DNA of 5,868 nucleotides, taken from positions 1-5,868 of the forward strand of contig JAJZHU010000155.1 in assembly GCA_021798375.1 (NCBI GenBank), read 5' to 3'. The stretch is from Pseudomonadota bacterium (GTDB lineage: Bacteria; Pseudomonadota; Alphaproteobacteria; Acetobacterales; Acetobacteraceae). Positions 5,709 to 5,868 of the stretch are shown here, piece after piece. Position 1 is the stretch's first letter; each line of letters starts with the position of its first letter. The position numbers and the translations under genes are program-made. The notes under the pieces are model-generated. The model saw only the letters and a list, made by a program, of their open reading frames with translations. It was not told where the DNA came from and ran no database searches.

Positions 5709-5868
5709 AGCCGGCCGCTGCCGCGGCGGCCTTGGCGCGTTCCTGGGCCTTTTTCTTCGGCAAGGATTGCTTGGGCTGTTCGACGAAAGCGGGCTTTGGC
5801 GCCAGGCCGGCATTGCCGAGAAAACGCGCCACGCGATCGGTGGCGAGCGCGCCCACCGACAGCCAGTG
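5707..5868 (-). CDS. rpsP: 30S ribosomal protein S16, C-terminal part (cut by window edge)
   Basis: The minus-strand frame is open from the window edge to TAA at 5707-5709 and gives 53 residues. It begins HWLSVGALATDRVARFLG, the conserved C-terminal part of S16 (a 30S body assembly protein). A proline- and lysine-containing extension, PKKKAQERAKAAAAAAG, ends the protein; similar Ala/Lys-rich tails are usual in alphaproteobacterial S16. The N-terminal part lies outside the window. It is first of the visible rpsP-rimM-trmD-rplS genes, and its stop codon overlaps the rimM ribosome site. Confidence 0.93.
   Translation of the reverse strand, partial: HWLSVGALATDRVARFLGNAGLAPKPAFVEQPKQSLPKKKAQERAKAAAAAAG

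Overview
The window reads as chromosomal DNA of an alphaproteobacterium, most likely of the order Rhodospirillales and perhaps the family Acetobacteraceae. This rests on the style of the encoded proteins, on the leucine biosynthesis genes leuC-leuD-leuB lying directly after rpsP-rimM-trmD-rplS, and on GC-rich genes separated by AT-rich spacers. The taxonomic call is inference from gene order and remembered protein style; no search was run. All genes except the one at the left edge lie on the minus strand, so transcription runs from high to low coordinates.

Right part (5868 to 4024): the end of rpsP (ribosomal protein S16), then rimM (30S maturation factor), trmD (tRNA m1G37 methyltransferase) and rplS (ribosomal protein L19). 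This is the classic translation operon. It is tightly packed: 12 bases between rpsP and rimM, a 1-base stop/start overlap between rimM and trmD, and 40 bases between trmD and rplS. rimM most likely starts with TTG. A perfect 14-bp GC-rich hairpin after rplS probably marks the end of this transcription unit.

Middle part (3872 to 662): leuC and leuD, the two subunits of isopropylmalate isomerase, overlap by one base. leuB (isopropylmalate dehydrogenase) follows after an 86-base gap. Together they carry out the second and third steps specific to leucine synthesis; leuA is not in the window. The spacers before leuC and before leuB contain two related AT-rich copies of a roughly 50-bp element with a small hairpin at its centre, in the same orientation.

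Left part (662 to 1): a tRNA-Arg(ACG) gene with encoded CCA lies 59 bases downstream of leuB on the same strand. Converging on its 3' end, only 6 bases away, is the 3' portion of a REP-associated-type (IS200-like, Y1/HUH) transposase gene cut by the window edge. The last third of that ORF contains a perfect 24-bp inverted repeat around a 68-base spacer that itself can fold into two small hairpins. This is the most unusual structure in the window. I see no defence system, CRISPR array or other clearly new multi-gene system; most of the window is ordinary housekeeping DNA.
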